A DNA stretch of 64,000 bases from CAJXSD01 sp964633145 (GCA_964633145.1 CAZWFE010000010.1:1-64000), one strand, 5' to 3'. Counted from the first letter of the stretch, positions 17,117 to 26,683 are shown. Notes: generated from the letters alone by a model not told the origin. Numbers and translations are program-made.

Positions 17117-19129
17117 TCAGCCCGCCAATCCGCGACCCTTTAACAAAGCATCCACTTGGGGCAATCGGCCACGGAATGCCGTATATAATTCTTCGGGATC
17201 GCGTGACCCACCTGTGGACAAAATATTGCGTTCCAGCGACGCGGCAGTCGCAGGGTCAAAGGGATTTTGTAATTCGGCAAAGGCCTCAAACGCGTCCGCA
17301 TCCATCACCTCGGCCCACATATAACTGTAGTAGGCGCTGGCATAGTAGCCACCAGAAAATACATGGGCAAAATGCGGTGTAGCATGGCGCATTTCAATCG
17401 CCGTGGGCATGCCCATATCGCGCAGAATTTCAGCCTGACGCTCCATCACATCACCCGTTAACGGGCCTTGGTGATATTCCAAATCCACCATTGCGCTGGC
17501 AATAAATTCAACGGTCGAAAACCCCATGTCATAATTTTGCGCACCGATCACACGATCCAGCAAATCCTGTGGAATTGGATCGCCCGTTTCACAATGCAGC
17601 GCATGTTTTTGCATGACCTCTGGCACCATGGCCCAATGTTCATACAGCTGGCTGGGCAATTCCACAAAATCGCGCGGAACCGATGTGCCAGACACCATTT
17701 CATAGGTCACATTTGACAGCATTTGATGCAACGCATGACCAAATTCATGGAACAAGGTGCGCACATCATCGGCCGACAATAACGCCGGCGTATCCTTGGC
17801 AAAGTTACAGACATTGACCACGATCGGTGATTTGACATCGGGGAATTTAGCCTGCGCCTGAATGGCCGAACACCATGCGCCCGACCGTTTTGATCCGCGA
17901 GCAAAATAATCGCCAATGAAAATCGCGATGTGTTCGCCCCCCCGCGTTACAGCCCATACGCGGCAATCGGAGTGGTACAACGGCACATCCATGGGCGCAA
18001 ATTCCAAACCAAACAGGCGATTGGCACAATCAAAGGCGGCATCAATCATGCGATCCAGTTGGAAATACGGTTTGACCAATTCTTCGTCCAGATCATGTTC
18101 GGCTTGGCGGCGTTTTTCGGAATAATATCGCCAATCCCATGGCTGCAATGGTCCATCAACCCCATCAGCGCGCATCATTTGCGCCAAAATGTCTTGGTCC
18201 GCCAGTGCCTGCGTTTTTGCAGGTTTCCATACATCCATCAACAACTGGCGCACATTGTCCGAATTTTTCGCCATTTCTGTTTCCAGTTTATAGGCGGCAA
18301 AGTTTTCGTAACCCAGCAACTGCGCCATTTCGTGGCGCAAATTAATGCTTTCGGCCGCAATCGCACGGTTATCGGTATCGCCACCACGCGCGCCACGGTT
18401 TGCCCATGCCTGCTGCGCTTGGCGGCGCAATTCGCGGTTTGGGCTGAATTGTAAAAATGGCATCAACAACGACCGCGACGTGGTAATGATCGGTGCGTCA
18501 ACCCCACGTTCTGTCCCTGCCGCCTGTGCAGCGCGGATCAGAAATTGCGGCAGGCCGTCTAAATCATCGGGCTGCAATTGCATGTACCAATCACGTTCAT
18601 CCGCCAACATGTTTTGCGAAAACTGGGTGCCTAGTGTGGCCAGCCTCTGTTTGATCTCTTTCATCCGATCCGCTGCGGCCCCTGTCAGACCAGCACCGGC
18701 ACGCACCCATGATTGATGGGTCAATTCCAAAACGCGGGCTTGTTCCGCAGTTAACCCCAAGGTCGCGCGGTTTTGATAAAGCGTATTGATCCGATCAAAC
18801 AAAGGCCGCATCGCATAGATTGCCGATGAATGTGCCGCCAAGGCAGGCGACATTTCACGCATGATTGCTTCGCGTTTTTCGTTGCTATGCGCGCCAGACA
18901 TTGCATAGAACGCCGGCAAAACACGGGTCAGATCCTGTCCAACCGACATCATGGCATCAATGGTGTTGGCAAAGGTTGCAGGCGCCTCTTGCTGCGCAAT
19001 AGCCTGCGTTTCGGACAAATCCCGTTCCAAGGCAATTTCAAAGGCCGGTAAAAAATCGTCGTCCGAAATTTTGTCAAAGGCGGGAATGTCAAACGGCGTA
19101 TCCCATGGCTGCAACAATATATTTGTCAT
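17117..19129 (-). CDS. M3 family metallopeptidase (oligopeptidase A / Dcp-like)
   Basis: 670 residues, typical for the M3A thimet oligopeptidase group. The zinc-binding HEFGHALH is near residue 460, with the downstream Glu-containing block (VSGTSVPRDFVELPSQLYEHW) about 30 residues later. No signal peptide, so cytoplasmic; it degrades short peptides, such as those left after proteolysis. It lies 6 bases downstream of the moeB-like gene, ending a coaBC-dut-moeB-M3 operon that is common in this order. Whether it is OpdA-like or a dipeptidyl carboxypeptidase cannot be decided by eye. Confidence 0.94.
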   Translation of the reverse strand: MTNILLQPWDTPFDIPAFDKISDDDFLPAFEIALERDLSETQAIAQQEAPATFANTIDAMMSVGQDLTRVLPAFYAMSGAHSNEKREAIMREMSPALAAHSSAIYAMRPLFDRINTLYQNRATLGLTAEQARVLELTHQSWVRAGAGLTGAAADRMKEIKQRLATLGTQFSQNMLADERDWYMQLQPDDLDGLPQFLIRAAQAAGTERGVDAPIITTSRSLLMPFLQFSPNRELRRQAQQAWANRGARGGDTDNRAIAAESINLRHEMAQLLGYENFAAYKLETEMAKNSDNVRQLLMDVWKPAKTQALADQDILAQMMRADGVDGPLQPWDWRYYSEKRRQAEHDLDEELVKPYFQLDRMIDAAFDCANRLFGLEFAPMDVPLYHSDCRVWAVTRGGEHIAIFIGDYFARGSKRSGAWCSAIQAQAKFPDVKSPIVVNVCNFAKDTPALLSADDVRTLFHEFGHALHQMLSNVTYEMVSGTSVPRDFVELPSQLYEHWAMVPEVMQKHALHCETGDPIPQDLLDRVIGAQNYDMGFSTVEFIASAMVDLEYHQGPLTGDVMERQAEILRDMGMPTAIEMRHATPHFAHVFSGGYYASAYYSYMWAEVMDADAFEAFAELQNPFDPATAASLERNILSTGGSRDPEELYTAFRGRLPQVDALLKGRGLAG

Positions 19130-19135
19130 TTCTAA

Positions 19136-20206
19136 CTATCCCTTATTCAGTGTCGCGTCAGTCGCGTCACCAGATCCACAAATCGGACAGGCAGCCTTGG
19201 CCTTGGTCCGGAATTTTCGCACATCGCTATAGAGCGCATCATATATCATCATTTCCCCGATCAGCGGTTGTCCTGATCCCAAAATTAGCTTGATCGCTTC
19301 GCCCACCATCATGGCACCAATCACACCCGGCAGGGGTGCAAAAACGCCGGCTTCGGCGCAACTGGGTGCCAAACCTGCGGCGGGTTGTTGCGGGAAAACA
19401 CATTGATAACACGGGCCAGAGGTGGCGGGGTGAAATACACTAATCTGGCCTTCCCATTGGCTAAGCGCGCCAGAGACCAGTGGTTTGCCCTGCTGCACCG
19501 CGCAGGCATTTGCCAGATAGCGGGTTTCGAAATTGTCTGACCCTTCGATGATTATGTCGAAATCGGCAAACAGGTCGGCGGCGATATCGGCGGTCAAACG
19601 ACGGTGATAGGGCTGCACGGTGATAAAGGGATTTTGCGCCTGCATCATGGTCTGTGCGGAAAATACCTTGGGCGTACCGATGGCTGCGTCTTGGTGTATC
19701 ACCTGACGTTGTAGGTTGGAATTATCCACCACATCGTCGTCAATCACGCCGATTGTGCCAACACCTGCTGCCGCTAGGTATTGCAACACAGGCGCGCCCA
19801 ACCCGCCTGCCCCAATCACCAAAACGCGGGCATTTTTGATTTTCTTTTGTCCCGCGCCGCCAATTTCACGCATGACAATGTGACGGGCATAGCGGTTTAA
19901 TTCCGTGTCAGAAAATGTGCCCTTTTTGGGCTGTGATGCCAGATTACCAGATTTGGACCGCGATTTCAGATAGGCCAATCCACGGCCATAGCCCGCGATC
20001 AGCGCGGCAAATAACCCGATCACGCCCCACAACCGAACATCGCCGCCCAGCGCCATGATCAAAGGTGATGTGGACGGCAAAACAAAATGCGCCGCAACAA
20101 TCGCCAAATAAACAACGATCAACATAACCCACAAAACGCGCGTCGGAATGCCAAGGCGCCGCGCCACCAGCCACCAGATCACCGCCCCTGCGAAAATCGC
20201 AAACAT
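19136..20206 (-). CDS. moeB: MoeB/ThiF-type adenylyltransferase with N-terminal membrane segments
   Basis: 356 residues. About 80 N-terminal residues carry two to three membrane helices, followed by the E1-like domain: GAGGLGAPVLQYLAAAGVG near residue 133, then DDDVVDNSNLQRQV. Zinc cysteines occur as CYQC near 263 and CPIC near 342. MoeB adenylates the C-terminus of MoaD (molybdopterin synthase), and this window contains a molybdenum enzyme (FdsA), so the role fits. It could instead act on ThiS. The start overlaps the dut stop (TAATG). Confidence 0.9.
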   Translation of the reverse strand: MFAIFAGAVIWWLVARRLGIPTRVLWVMLIVVYLAIVAAHFVLPSTSPLIMALGGDVRLWGVIGLFAALIAGYGRGLAYLKSRSKSGNLASQPKKGTFSDTELNRYARHIVMREIGGAGQKKIKNARVLVIGAGGLGAPVLQYLAAAGVGTIGVIDDDVVDNSNLQRQVIHQDAAIGTPKVFSAQTMMQAQNPFITVQPYHRRLTADIAADLFADFDIIIEGSDNFETRYLANACAVQQGKPLVSGALSQWEGQISVFHPATSGPCYQCVFPQQPAAGLAPSCAEAGVFAPLPGVIGAMMVGEAIKLILGSGQPLIGEMMIYDALYSDVRKFRTKAKAACPICGSGDATDATLNKG

Positions 20207-20670
20207 TATTGTTTCCCCGTCGATCCAAATCCGCCCGACCCACGGGCAGTATCATTTAAGGACGCGACAGTCTGAAACTGGGCCTGCACAACGGGGGCCA
20301 CAACCATTTGCGCCACACGATCGCCATGCGCAATATGCACAGGCTCTGTCCCCAGATTGATCAAAATCACGCCGACAGTACCGCGATAATCGCTGTCAAT
20401 CGTACCGGGCGCATTGGGGATCGACACCCCCTGTTTCAGGGCCAGACCGGATCTGGGGCGAATTTGCACTTCGTATCCTTGGGGGACAGCCATGCGCAGC
20501 CCCGTGGGGATCAACGCGCGCTGCATCGGGTCCAACATGACCCCCTGTTCACGCAGATCAGGGGCAAAATTTGCCCGCAAATCCGCCCCAGCAGAGCCGG
20601 ATGTTTCATAACTGGGCAGGCCTAGGGTTTGATCGGCATCATCGGCCCATTGAATTTCCAAATGTATCAT
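20206..20670 (-). CDS. dut: dUTP diphosphatase
   Basis: 154 residues. It hydrolyses dUTP to dUMP, keeping uracil out of DNA. The five dUTPase motifs are visible: SAGADLRAN, RPRSGLAL, APGTIDSDYRG (with the catalytic Asp), HGDRVAQMV and the C-terminal RGSGGFGSTG. It overlaps coaBC upstream (ATGA) and moeB downstream by one base. Confidence 0.98.
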   Translation of the reverse strand: MIHLEIQWADDADQTLGLPSYETSGSAGADLRANFAPDLREQGVMLDPMQRALIPTGLRMAVPQGYEVQIRPRSGLALKQGVSIPNAPGTIDSDYRGTVGVILINLGTEPVHIAHGDRVAQMVVAPVVQAQFQTVASLNDTARGSGGFGSTGKQ

Positions 20671-21875
20671 TTCGCCCCCGTGGTCTGAAAATGATCAGCA
20701 ATGGCTTGTGCCAGTTTTTGACCTGTTTCCACTTTGCTCAGACGCGGCCATGGGGTCGCACCGCTGTCGGTAATCAAATTCACCTGATTTTCGGACCCGC
20801 CCATAATGCCAGTTTCGGGCGACACATCATTTGCCACAATCCAATCACACCCTTTGCGATGGCGCTTGGCGGTGGCGTTTTCGATCACATCATTCGTTTC
20901 CGCAGCAAAACCCACCACCAACGCGGGCCGTTGATCGGTCAATTGCGCGACATGCGCTAGAATGTCAGGGTTTTCTGTCAGGCTCAGCGCCGGCAATGCG
21001 CCGGCCACCTTTTTCACTTTCTGCGATGACGCATTTTCAACGCGCCAATCGGCGACGGCTGCTGCGAAAATGGCTGCATCAACAGGCAGCTGATCCATGA
21101 CCGCCGCCATCATTTGCGCCGCCGTTTCAACGCGAATTTCGGTAACGCCCTGCGGTGTTGGCGCATCTGCTGGCCCCGTAACAAACATCACATCAGCCCC
21201 CAAATCGCGCAGGGCTGCCGCAATCGCCGCGCCTTGCGCACCAGAGGATCGGTTCGCGATATAGCGCACCGGATCAATCGGTTCATGCGTCGGCCCAGAG
21301 GTCACCAAAACCCGACGCCCCGCCAAGGGTTTGGGGCCAAAATGTTCGGATATGGCCGCCATGATTTCAGCTGGTTCCGCCATGCGCCCCACACCAAATT
21401 CGCCGCAGGCCATACCGCCAGAATTTGGCCCCACAAAGGCAACACCATCATCACGCAATTGGCGCAGATTGCGCTGTGTCGCGGGGTGGTCCCACATGCG
21501 CACATTCATCGCAGGCGCCATTAAAACAGGCGTATCCGTGGCCAATAGCAACGTGGTTGCCAAATCATTGGCCTGCCCCTGTGCCAGCTTGGCCATAATA
21601 TCGGCGGTTGCAGGGGCGACCACGACCAAATCGGCAGATCGCGACAATTGGATATGCCCAATTTCCGATTCCTGCGTTAGATCAAATAAATCCTGATGTA
21701 CCGTTTCGCCCGCCAGCGATGACACGGATAGGGGCGTGACAAATTCTGCCGCCGCGCGTGTCATGACGGGTGTCACTGCCGCACCCGCATCGCGCAGACG
21801 GCGGATCAATTCCAACGATTTATACGCCGCAATCCCGCCTGTAATGATCAACAGAATTCTTTTGCCAGTTAGCAT
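20667..21875 (-). CDS. coaBC: Bifunctional phosphopantothenoylcysteine decarboxylase / phosphopantothenate-cysteine ligase
   Basis: 402 residues with two domains. The flavin-dependent CoaC half (LLIITGGIAAYKSLELIRRL at the start; the active-site region APAMNVRMWDHPA near residue 120) precedes the CoaB half (VLVTSGPTHEPIDPVRYIAN near 190; DWRVENASSQKVKK near 275). Together they perform two steps of coenzyme A synthesis. First gene of the coaBC-dut-moeB-M3 operon. Confidence 0.98.
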   Translation of the reverse strand: MLTGKRILLIITGGIAAYKSLELIRRLRDAGAAVTPVMTRAAAEFVTPLSVSSLAGETVHQDLFDLTQESEIGHIQLSRSADLVVVAPATADIMAKLAQGQANDLATTLLLATDTPVLMAPAMNVRMWDHPATQRNLRQLRDDGVAFVGPNSGGMACGEFGVGRMAEPAEIMAAISEHFGPKPLAGRRVLVTSGPTHEPIDPVRYIANRSSGAQGAAIAAALRDLGADVMFVTGPADAPTPQGVTEIRVETAAQMMAAVMDQLPVDAAIFAAAVADWRVENASSQKVKKVAGALPALSLTENPDILAHVAQLTDQRPALVVGFAAETNDVIENATAKRHRKGCDWIVANDVSPETGIMGGSENQVNLITDSGATPWPRLSKVETGQKLAQAIADHFQTTGAK

Positions 21876-21938
21876 GAAACGCCCCTTTCAGTTGCCCCTA
21901 ACACTATGGGGATAGCCGCACCCTGTGCAAGGGCGTTT

Positions 21939-22724
21939 TCACCCGCCCGAGGCAAAAGACGCGCAGGGATCGGGCCGCGCCATTGGTTGCGTGGTAAGCG
22001 TTTGATCAAACTGACCAAAGTCTGCAGTGCCCTCTTCGCGCAGGCCAAGGGCAAAGACATCTAGATCAGGCCGCGCCGCAGCGATATAGACAGGCACCCC
22101 CCAATCTGTTCGGGCATGTCCATTGCCCGTAATCACCGCCACAGGGGCGCCATACAGGTCCAGTGCCGCAACGGCAGCGCGCGCCAAGACCGCATCACGA
22201 TATCGCTGTAAATCGACCATGACGGGCAACATTTCCCCAGGCATCGCATTGCAATGGGCCAATAACTGCGCCTGTTCGCGCAATGCCTGTTGATCGGCGT
22301 CTAGTGGCTGATCCAAGCCAAATCGCGCCGCCTGCTGCGCCCCAAAGGACGCGACAACACCCTGTGCCATGACTGCACGCATATCATCACGCGGCACGCC
22401 TGCCCCAATAATTGGGCGATTGCCTACGGCATCAAACACAGGCGCATAAATTTCAAAACTTGGCCAACCCGATTGATCCCACTGCGTCACATCGCGAATA
22501 TCATCTGCGCCGCGGTCCGGCAGGTCCATCACGGCCTGCGCCTGCTGGGGGGTCAACATTTCAAACACAACCGCACTGGGGGCGATACGGCCAATCCACT
22601 GGGCCTGAATGTCATGATGGGCAGGATTATCGTGTATTTCGCCCAACAAAAAAATGTCCTGCGCAGTCGCATTGACCGCACAGGACACTAAGCACACGAG
22701 AGTTAAGAAGAGTTCCTTAAACAT
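21939..22724 (-). CDS. ChaN-like haem-binding uptake family protein
   Basis: 261 residues with an N-terminal signal peptide (LFLTLVCLVSCAVNATA). The core (FLLGEIHDNPAHH near residue 27, VVFEMLTPQQ near 55, VITGNGHARTDWGVP near 200) fits the ChaN/Tiki-like PF04187 domain, implicated in haem binding and iron uptake in Campylobacter. SC in the signal region is a weak lipobox candidate. Its ATG shares one base with the rpoH stop (TGATG), and it has no clear ribosome site, so translation is likely coupled to rpoH. Confidence 0.8.
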   Translation of the reverse strand: MFKELFLTLVCLVSCAVNATAQDIFLLGEIHDNPAHHDIQAQWIGRIAPSAVVFEMLTPQQAQAVMDLPDRGADDIRDVTQWDQSGWPSFEIYAPVFDAVGNRPIIGAGVPRDDMRAVMAQGVVASFGAQQAARFGLDQPLDADQQALREQAQLLAHCNAMPGEMLPVMVDLQRYRDAVLARAAVAALDLYGAPVAVITGNGHARTDWGVPVYIAAARPDLDVFALGLREEGTADFGQFDQTLTTQPMARPDPCASFASGG

Positions 22725-23599
22725 CACAAAAAGTGATGTAGTTCGTTCGAATTTTTTTCAAGGAATTTTCGCATCTTTCCATATGCAGCGGCCTCTAGCT
22801 GGCGAATACGCTCTTTGGACAGGTTCAATTCCTTACCCAAACTTTCCAAGGTGCGGGGGGTATCGACCAGCATGCGTTCGCGCACAATCATGCGTTCACG
22901 TTCATTCAGGGCAAACAGTGCGTCCTTTAACCAACCGCGCAATTGGTCTGTGTCATGCTTTTCCTCGACGATTAAATCAACCTGACTGCCTTCGTCTTCG
23001 ATCAATTCGATCCATTCGCGGCCCTCTTCGTCGGTTGATTGTGTGGCGTTTAGCGAATAATCGGATCCAGACAGACGTCCATCCATCATTTGCACATCGC
23101 CCAGTGGCACACCAATTTCTTCGGCGATCAATTCATGCAGTTTGTCGCGCCCGATTGTCTCTCCGGCGGCCATCGCTTCGCGTTCAAAATGGGCCTGAAC
23201 ACGGCGCATATTGAAAAACAGGGATTTTTGCGAACTGGTTGAACCGGTGCGCACCAACGACCAATTGCGCATCACATAGTCCTGAATCGATGCTTTGATC
23301 CACCATACGGCATAGGTGGAAAACCGTACCCCACGATCGGGGTCAAATTTATCGGCCGCCTTCATCAGTCCCAAACCCGCCTCTTGGATCAGGTCATTTG
23401 TGGGCGCGCCATATCGTTTGAATTTTGACGCCATAGAAATAGCTAGGCGCATATAGGCATTGATCAGTCGATGCAGCGCCTGTTCATCGCGATGATCGCG
23501 CCATGCATAGGCAAGCTGACGTTCTGTGTCTGCATCCAGTATTTCGGCCTTCATGGCGCGACGGGAAAGCGAACTTACATTACTGTTATCCAAAGCCAT
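22724..23599 (-). CDS. rpoH: RNA polymerase heat-shock/oxidative-stress sigma factor, RpoH-II-like
   Basis: 291 residues. Region 2 shows LINAYMRLAISMASKFKRYG and DLIQEAGLGLMKAADKFDP, then FSTYAVWWIKASIQDYVM; the RpoH box region reads SSQKSLFFNMRRVQ; region 4 ends with LSKERIRQLEAAAYGKMR. The RpoH box variant and the MALD-type start look more like Rhodobacter RpoH-II than RpoH-I. ATG at 23599 follows AAGGGGA. An RpoE-type promoter lies 52 bases upstream, as known for rpoH-II in Rhodobacter sphaeroides. Family certain, subtype inferred. Confidence 0.95.
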   Translation of the reverse strand: MALDNSNVSSLSRRAMKAEILDADTERQLAYAWRDHRDEQALHRLINAYMRLAISMASKFKRYGAPTNDLIQEAGLGLMKAADKFDPDRGVRFSTYAVWWIKASIQDYVMRNWSLVRTGSTSSQKSLFFNMRRVQAHFEREAMAAGETIGRDKLHELIAEEIGVPLGDVQMMDGRLSGSDYSLNATQSTDEEGREWIELIEDEGSQVDLIVEEKHDTDQLRGWLKDALFALNERERMIVRERMLVDTPRTLESLGKELNLSKERIRQLEAAAYGKMRKFLEKNSNELHHFL

Positions 23600-23650
23600 C
23601 GTAGTTCCCCTTAGGACTGTTTCAACCAAACATTTGTTATTTTTATACTG

Positions 23651-23678
23651 TTTACGCGTGGCCCTGCGACTTGGATCA
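23651..23678 (-). promoter_or_regulatory. RpoE (ECF11)-type promoter upstream of rpoH
   Basis: On the minus strand TGATCC (23673-23678), exactly 18 bases, then TAAA (23651-23654). This matches the TGATCC-N18-TA pattern of the singlet-oxygen-responsive RpoE of Rhodobacter. It ends 52 bases before the rpoH start. Confidence 0.65.
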
Positions 23679-23806
23679 AAAAGGGTTCAAAAAACTTACC
23701 AAAATTCCGACATATTTTGCTAAATCCCTATTTTTATTAAAAATTTAAGCGACAGATTAATCATTTAGAAACCTTTGGCGCTTTACACCAAAGCAAAGGA
23801 GGCAGC

Positions 23807-25318
23807 ATGATAACACGGGCATATAGCGTCTGTTTCGAAGGGATTGAGGCGCGTTTGGTTGAAATCGAATGTGTGGTGGCAAATGGGTTGCCAAATTTCA
23901 CAATCGTCGGCCTGCCAGACAAAGCCATATCCGAGGCACGCGAACGCATCCGCGCGGCACTGGGGGAATTGTCAATCGCCCTACCGTCAAAGCGGATCAC
24001 CATCAATTTGATACCTGCTGACCTGCCCAAAGAGGGCGCGCATCTGGATTTACCCATCGCCTTGGCGATGCTGGCGGCCTTGGATATTGTCCCGCCAGAG
24101 GATGTCGAAAACGCCATTGCCATTGGGGAATTATCGCTGGACGGGCGGATAAACCCAGTTTCGGGCGCCCTGCCCAGCGCGCTAAAGGCCGCTGAATTGG
24201 GTAAACATATGTTTTGCCCAGCGCCCTGCGGCGCAGAGGCGGCATGGATTGACGCCACCAGGGTGATTGCCGCACCCAGTTTACTGGCACTGATCCAGCA
24301 CATGACAGGGCAAACCATCATTGCCCCGGCCACACCGCGCAGCAGCCATGTTTTACCCAGCGGCCGCGATATGTCCGATGTCAAAGGCCAAGAACGCGCC
24401 AAACGGGCGCTGGAAATTGCAGCGGCGGGGCGTCACCATGTACTGATGGTGGGCACACCGGGTTCGGGCAAATCAATGCTCGCCGCGCGATTGCCATCGA
24501 TCCTACCCCCGATGACGGCCCAAGAAGCGCTGGAAACATCAATGATCCATTCGCTTGCGGGAACGCTGGGGGCGGATGGTTTGCAACACACGCGCCCCTT
24601 TCGTGACCCGCACCATACCGCGTCTATGGCTGCCATTGTGGGCGGTGGTCGTGGGGCCAAACCAGGGGAAATATCGCTGGCCCATAATGGCGTGTTGTTC
24701 TTGGACGAATTTCCGGAATTTCCGCGAAATGTTTTGGAAACCCTGCGCCAACCATTGGAAACGGGCCAAGTGGTCGTGGCGCGCGCCAATGCACATATTC
24801 AATACCCTTGCAAATTCAGTCTGATTGCAGCGGCAAACCCCTGTAAATGCGGATACCTATCCGATCCGGACCAAGCCTGCAGCCGCGCGCCGCAATGTGG
24901 TGCAGATTATATGGCCCGCATTTCTGGGCCACTGTTGGATCGGTTTGATCTGCGCATTGATGTGCCTGCTGTGCATTATCGCGATTTGACCAACACGCAG
25001 CATCTTGAAAGCAGCGCACAAATCGCGGATCGCGTGTTGGCCGCCCGAACACGGCAAAGCGAACGGTATGATCAATTACCGCAAGTCACCACAAATGCGG
25101 ATTTACAGGGTGCCGATTTGGAACACCACGTCAACCTGTGCCCCACCGCTGCGGGTTATTTTGACACGGCGGCCGAGCGATTGAAATTAACAGCCCGCGG
25201 GTATCATCGCATTTTGCGCGTGGCGCGCACCATCGCCGATCTGGATGATGCACCTGATATCGAAAAACACCACCTTGCCGAAGCGATCAGTTTCCGAATG
25301 CCGCAAACGGTCGCCTAG
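23807..25318 (+). CDS. comM: YifB/ComM family Mg-chelatase-like AAA ATPase
   Basis: 503 residues. An N-terminal Lon-substrate-like domain (ANGLPNFTIVGLPDKAISEA) precedes the AAA core with Walker A GTPGSGKSMLAARL near residues 217-230, Walker B VLFLDEFPEF near 300, and a Cys-rich stretch ANPCKCGYL. ComM acts as a branch-migration helicase in natural transformation. An ideal AAAGGAGG site precedes the ATG; a CTTTGG/CCAAAG hairpin lies just before it (23773-23793). Its stop overlaps that of convergent gshB. Confidence 0.95.
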   Translation: MITRAYSVCFEGIEARLVEIECVVANGLPNFTIVGLPDKAISEARERIRAALGELSIALPSKRITINLIPADLPKEGAHLDLPIALAMLAALDIVPPEDVENAIAIGELSLDGRINPVSGALPSALKAAELGKHMFCPAPCGAEAAWIDATRVIAAPSLLALIQHMTGQTIIAPATPRSSHVLPSGRDMSDVKGQERAKRALEIAAAGRHHVLMVGTPGSGKSMLAARLPSILPPMTAQEALETSMIHSLAGTLGADGLQHTRPFRDPHHTASMAAIVGGGRGAKPGEISLAHNGVLFLDEFPEFPRNVLETLRQPLETGQVVVARANAHIQYPCKFSLIAAANPCKCGYLSDPDQACSRAPQCGADYMARISGPLLDRFDLRIDVPAVHYRDLTNTQHLESSAQIADRVLAARTRQSERYDQLPQVTTNADLQGADLEHHVNLCPTAAGYFDTAAERLKLTARGYHRILRVARTIADLDDAPDIEKHHLAEAISFRMPQTVA

Positions 25319-26250
25319 GCGCGCTTGGCCTCGATCACTTGCCAAATCTTTTCGGCGACGTTGATCCCGTCAAAGCGTTCCAATTCTTGGATCCCCGTGG
25401 GCGATGTGACGTTGATTTCGGTCAAATAATCGCCAATCACATCGATCCCGACAAAAATCTGGCCATGTTCACGCAATACCGGACCGATGGCAGCACAGAT
25501 TTCGCAGTCACGCTCTGTCAGCTCGACCTTCTCGGGGCGGCCGCCGACGTGCATATTTGACCGCGTTTCACCCGCGGCAGGCACACGGTTAATCGCACCG
25601 ATGGGTTCGCCATCGATCAAAATCACCCGTTTGTCGCCCTGCGTCACCGCCGGCAAATATTTCTGCGCAATCAACGGTTCGCGTGAAAACCCAGTGAACA
25701 ATTCAAACAGGGACGACAGATTGCGATCGTCTTGGGTCAGGCGGAACACACCGGCGCCGCCGTTGCCGTACAGCGGTTTTACGATGATATCGCCATGCTG
25801 ATCCTTAAACGCGCGTAAATTGTCGATATCGCGTGCAATCATGGTGGGCGGTGTCAGGTCAGGGAATTTCAAAACCAACAATTTTTCGGGGAAATTGCGG
25901 ACCCAAAACGGATCATTGACCACCAATGTTTTGGGATGCACCAGGTCCAACATATGTGTTGTGGTGATGTAATGCATATCAAAGGGCGGGTCCTGCCGCA
26001 GCCAGATCACATCGAAATCGGCCAAATCAACCGTTACCATATCGCCCAAAATTGCAGGGGTATCTGCCACCCGTTGCACCTGCATCGGATATCCGCGCGC
26101 GGTCAGCCGACCCTGATCGAATGCCAGCTGATCGGGGGCATAGTAAAACAATTCGTGCCCGCGGGCTTGTGCCTCTTCTGCGATGCGAAAGGTGCTGTCC
26201 GCGTTGATATTGACTGATCCAATCGGATCCATTTGGAACGCTATCTTCAT
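25315..26250 (-). CDS. gshB: Glutathione synthetase
   Basis: 311 residues. It joins glycine to gamma-glutamylcysteine. Signatures: MKIAFQMDPIGSVNI at the start, WLRQDPPFDMHYI near residue 75, ATP-grasp glycine loop VKPLYGNGGAGVF near 155, and a late GIDVIGDYLTEINVTSPTG. ATG at 26250 follows GGGGAA. It lies 64 bases after yraN on the same strand. Confidence 0.97.
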   Translation of the reverse strand: MKIAFQMDPIGSVNINADSTFRIAEEAQARGHELFYYAPDQLAFDQGRLTARGYPMQVQRVADTPAILGDMVTVDLADFDVIWLRQDPPFDMHYITTTHMLDLVHPKTLVVNDPFWVRNFPEKLLVLKFPDLTPPTMIARDIDNLRAFKDQHGDIIVKPLYGNGGAGVFRLTQDDRNLSSLFELFTGFSREPLIAQKYLPAVTQGDKRVILIDGEPIGAINRVPAAGETRSNMHVGGRPEKVELTERDCEICAAIGPVLREHGQIFVGIDVIGDYLTEINVTSPTGIQELERFDGINVAEKIWQVIEAKRA

Positions 26251-26314
26251 CGAATTCCCCAAAATATTGTTTGATCCTTAAATGACCTGTCTGACCACAT
26301 TTATCAATGGGCAT

Positions 26315-26683
26315 TTATACCATTAAAAATTCGGCCAAGGCATTTACACGGATATCCACGATACCATTTTGATCCACCAAGACAGCATCAAAGCGTTGAT
26401 GTTGATCGGGTCGGTTCGCCAGATAGGTTTGCGCGCTGGCGCATATTCGCTGCGCTTGGCGCGTGGAAATACGCTCTGCGGCTATGTCATGGGTCTGGGC
26501 GGCTTTGACCTCGGCAAAGATGATGGTATCGCCAAGCTGCACGATCAGATCAATTTCCCCGCCAGCCCCACGCCAGCGTTTTGCCAAAATTTGCGCCCCA
26601 AGTCGTTGATAGGCCTGTTCCGCGGCCAACTCTGCGGCATGGCCACGGTGATAAGAAATTCTACCCTTTATTTTGTGACCCAC
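26315..26683 (-). CDS. YraN (UPF0102) nuclease-fold protein
   Basis: 122 residues if GTG at 26683 is the start, which has GGGG 9 bases upstream and overlaps the end of rsmI by 23 bases. The UPF0102 core is present: RGHAAELAAEQAYQRLG, then RWRGAGGEIDLIVQ and FAEVKA, the E-D-ExK arrangement of the restriction-endonuclease-like fold. Function not settled; often next to rsmI, as here. No ATG is available near the conserved start. Confidence 0.88.
   Translation of the reverse strand: MGHKIKGRISYHRGHAAELAAEQAYQRLGAQILAKRWRGAGGEIDLIVQLGDTIIFAEVKAAQTHDIAAERISTRQAQRICASAQTYLANRPDQHQRFDAVLVDQNGIVDIRVNALAEFLMV

Noticed and set aside
23735..23760. CtrA-like TTAA repeats upstream of comM
   Set aside because: Spacing is 4 or 8 bases, not the 7 of the CtrA full site, in a generally A+T-rich stretch.
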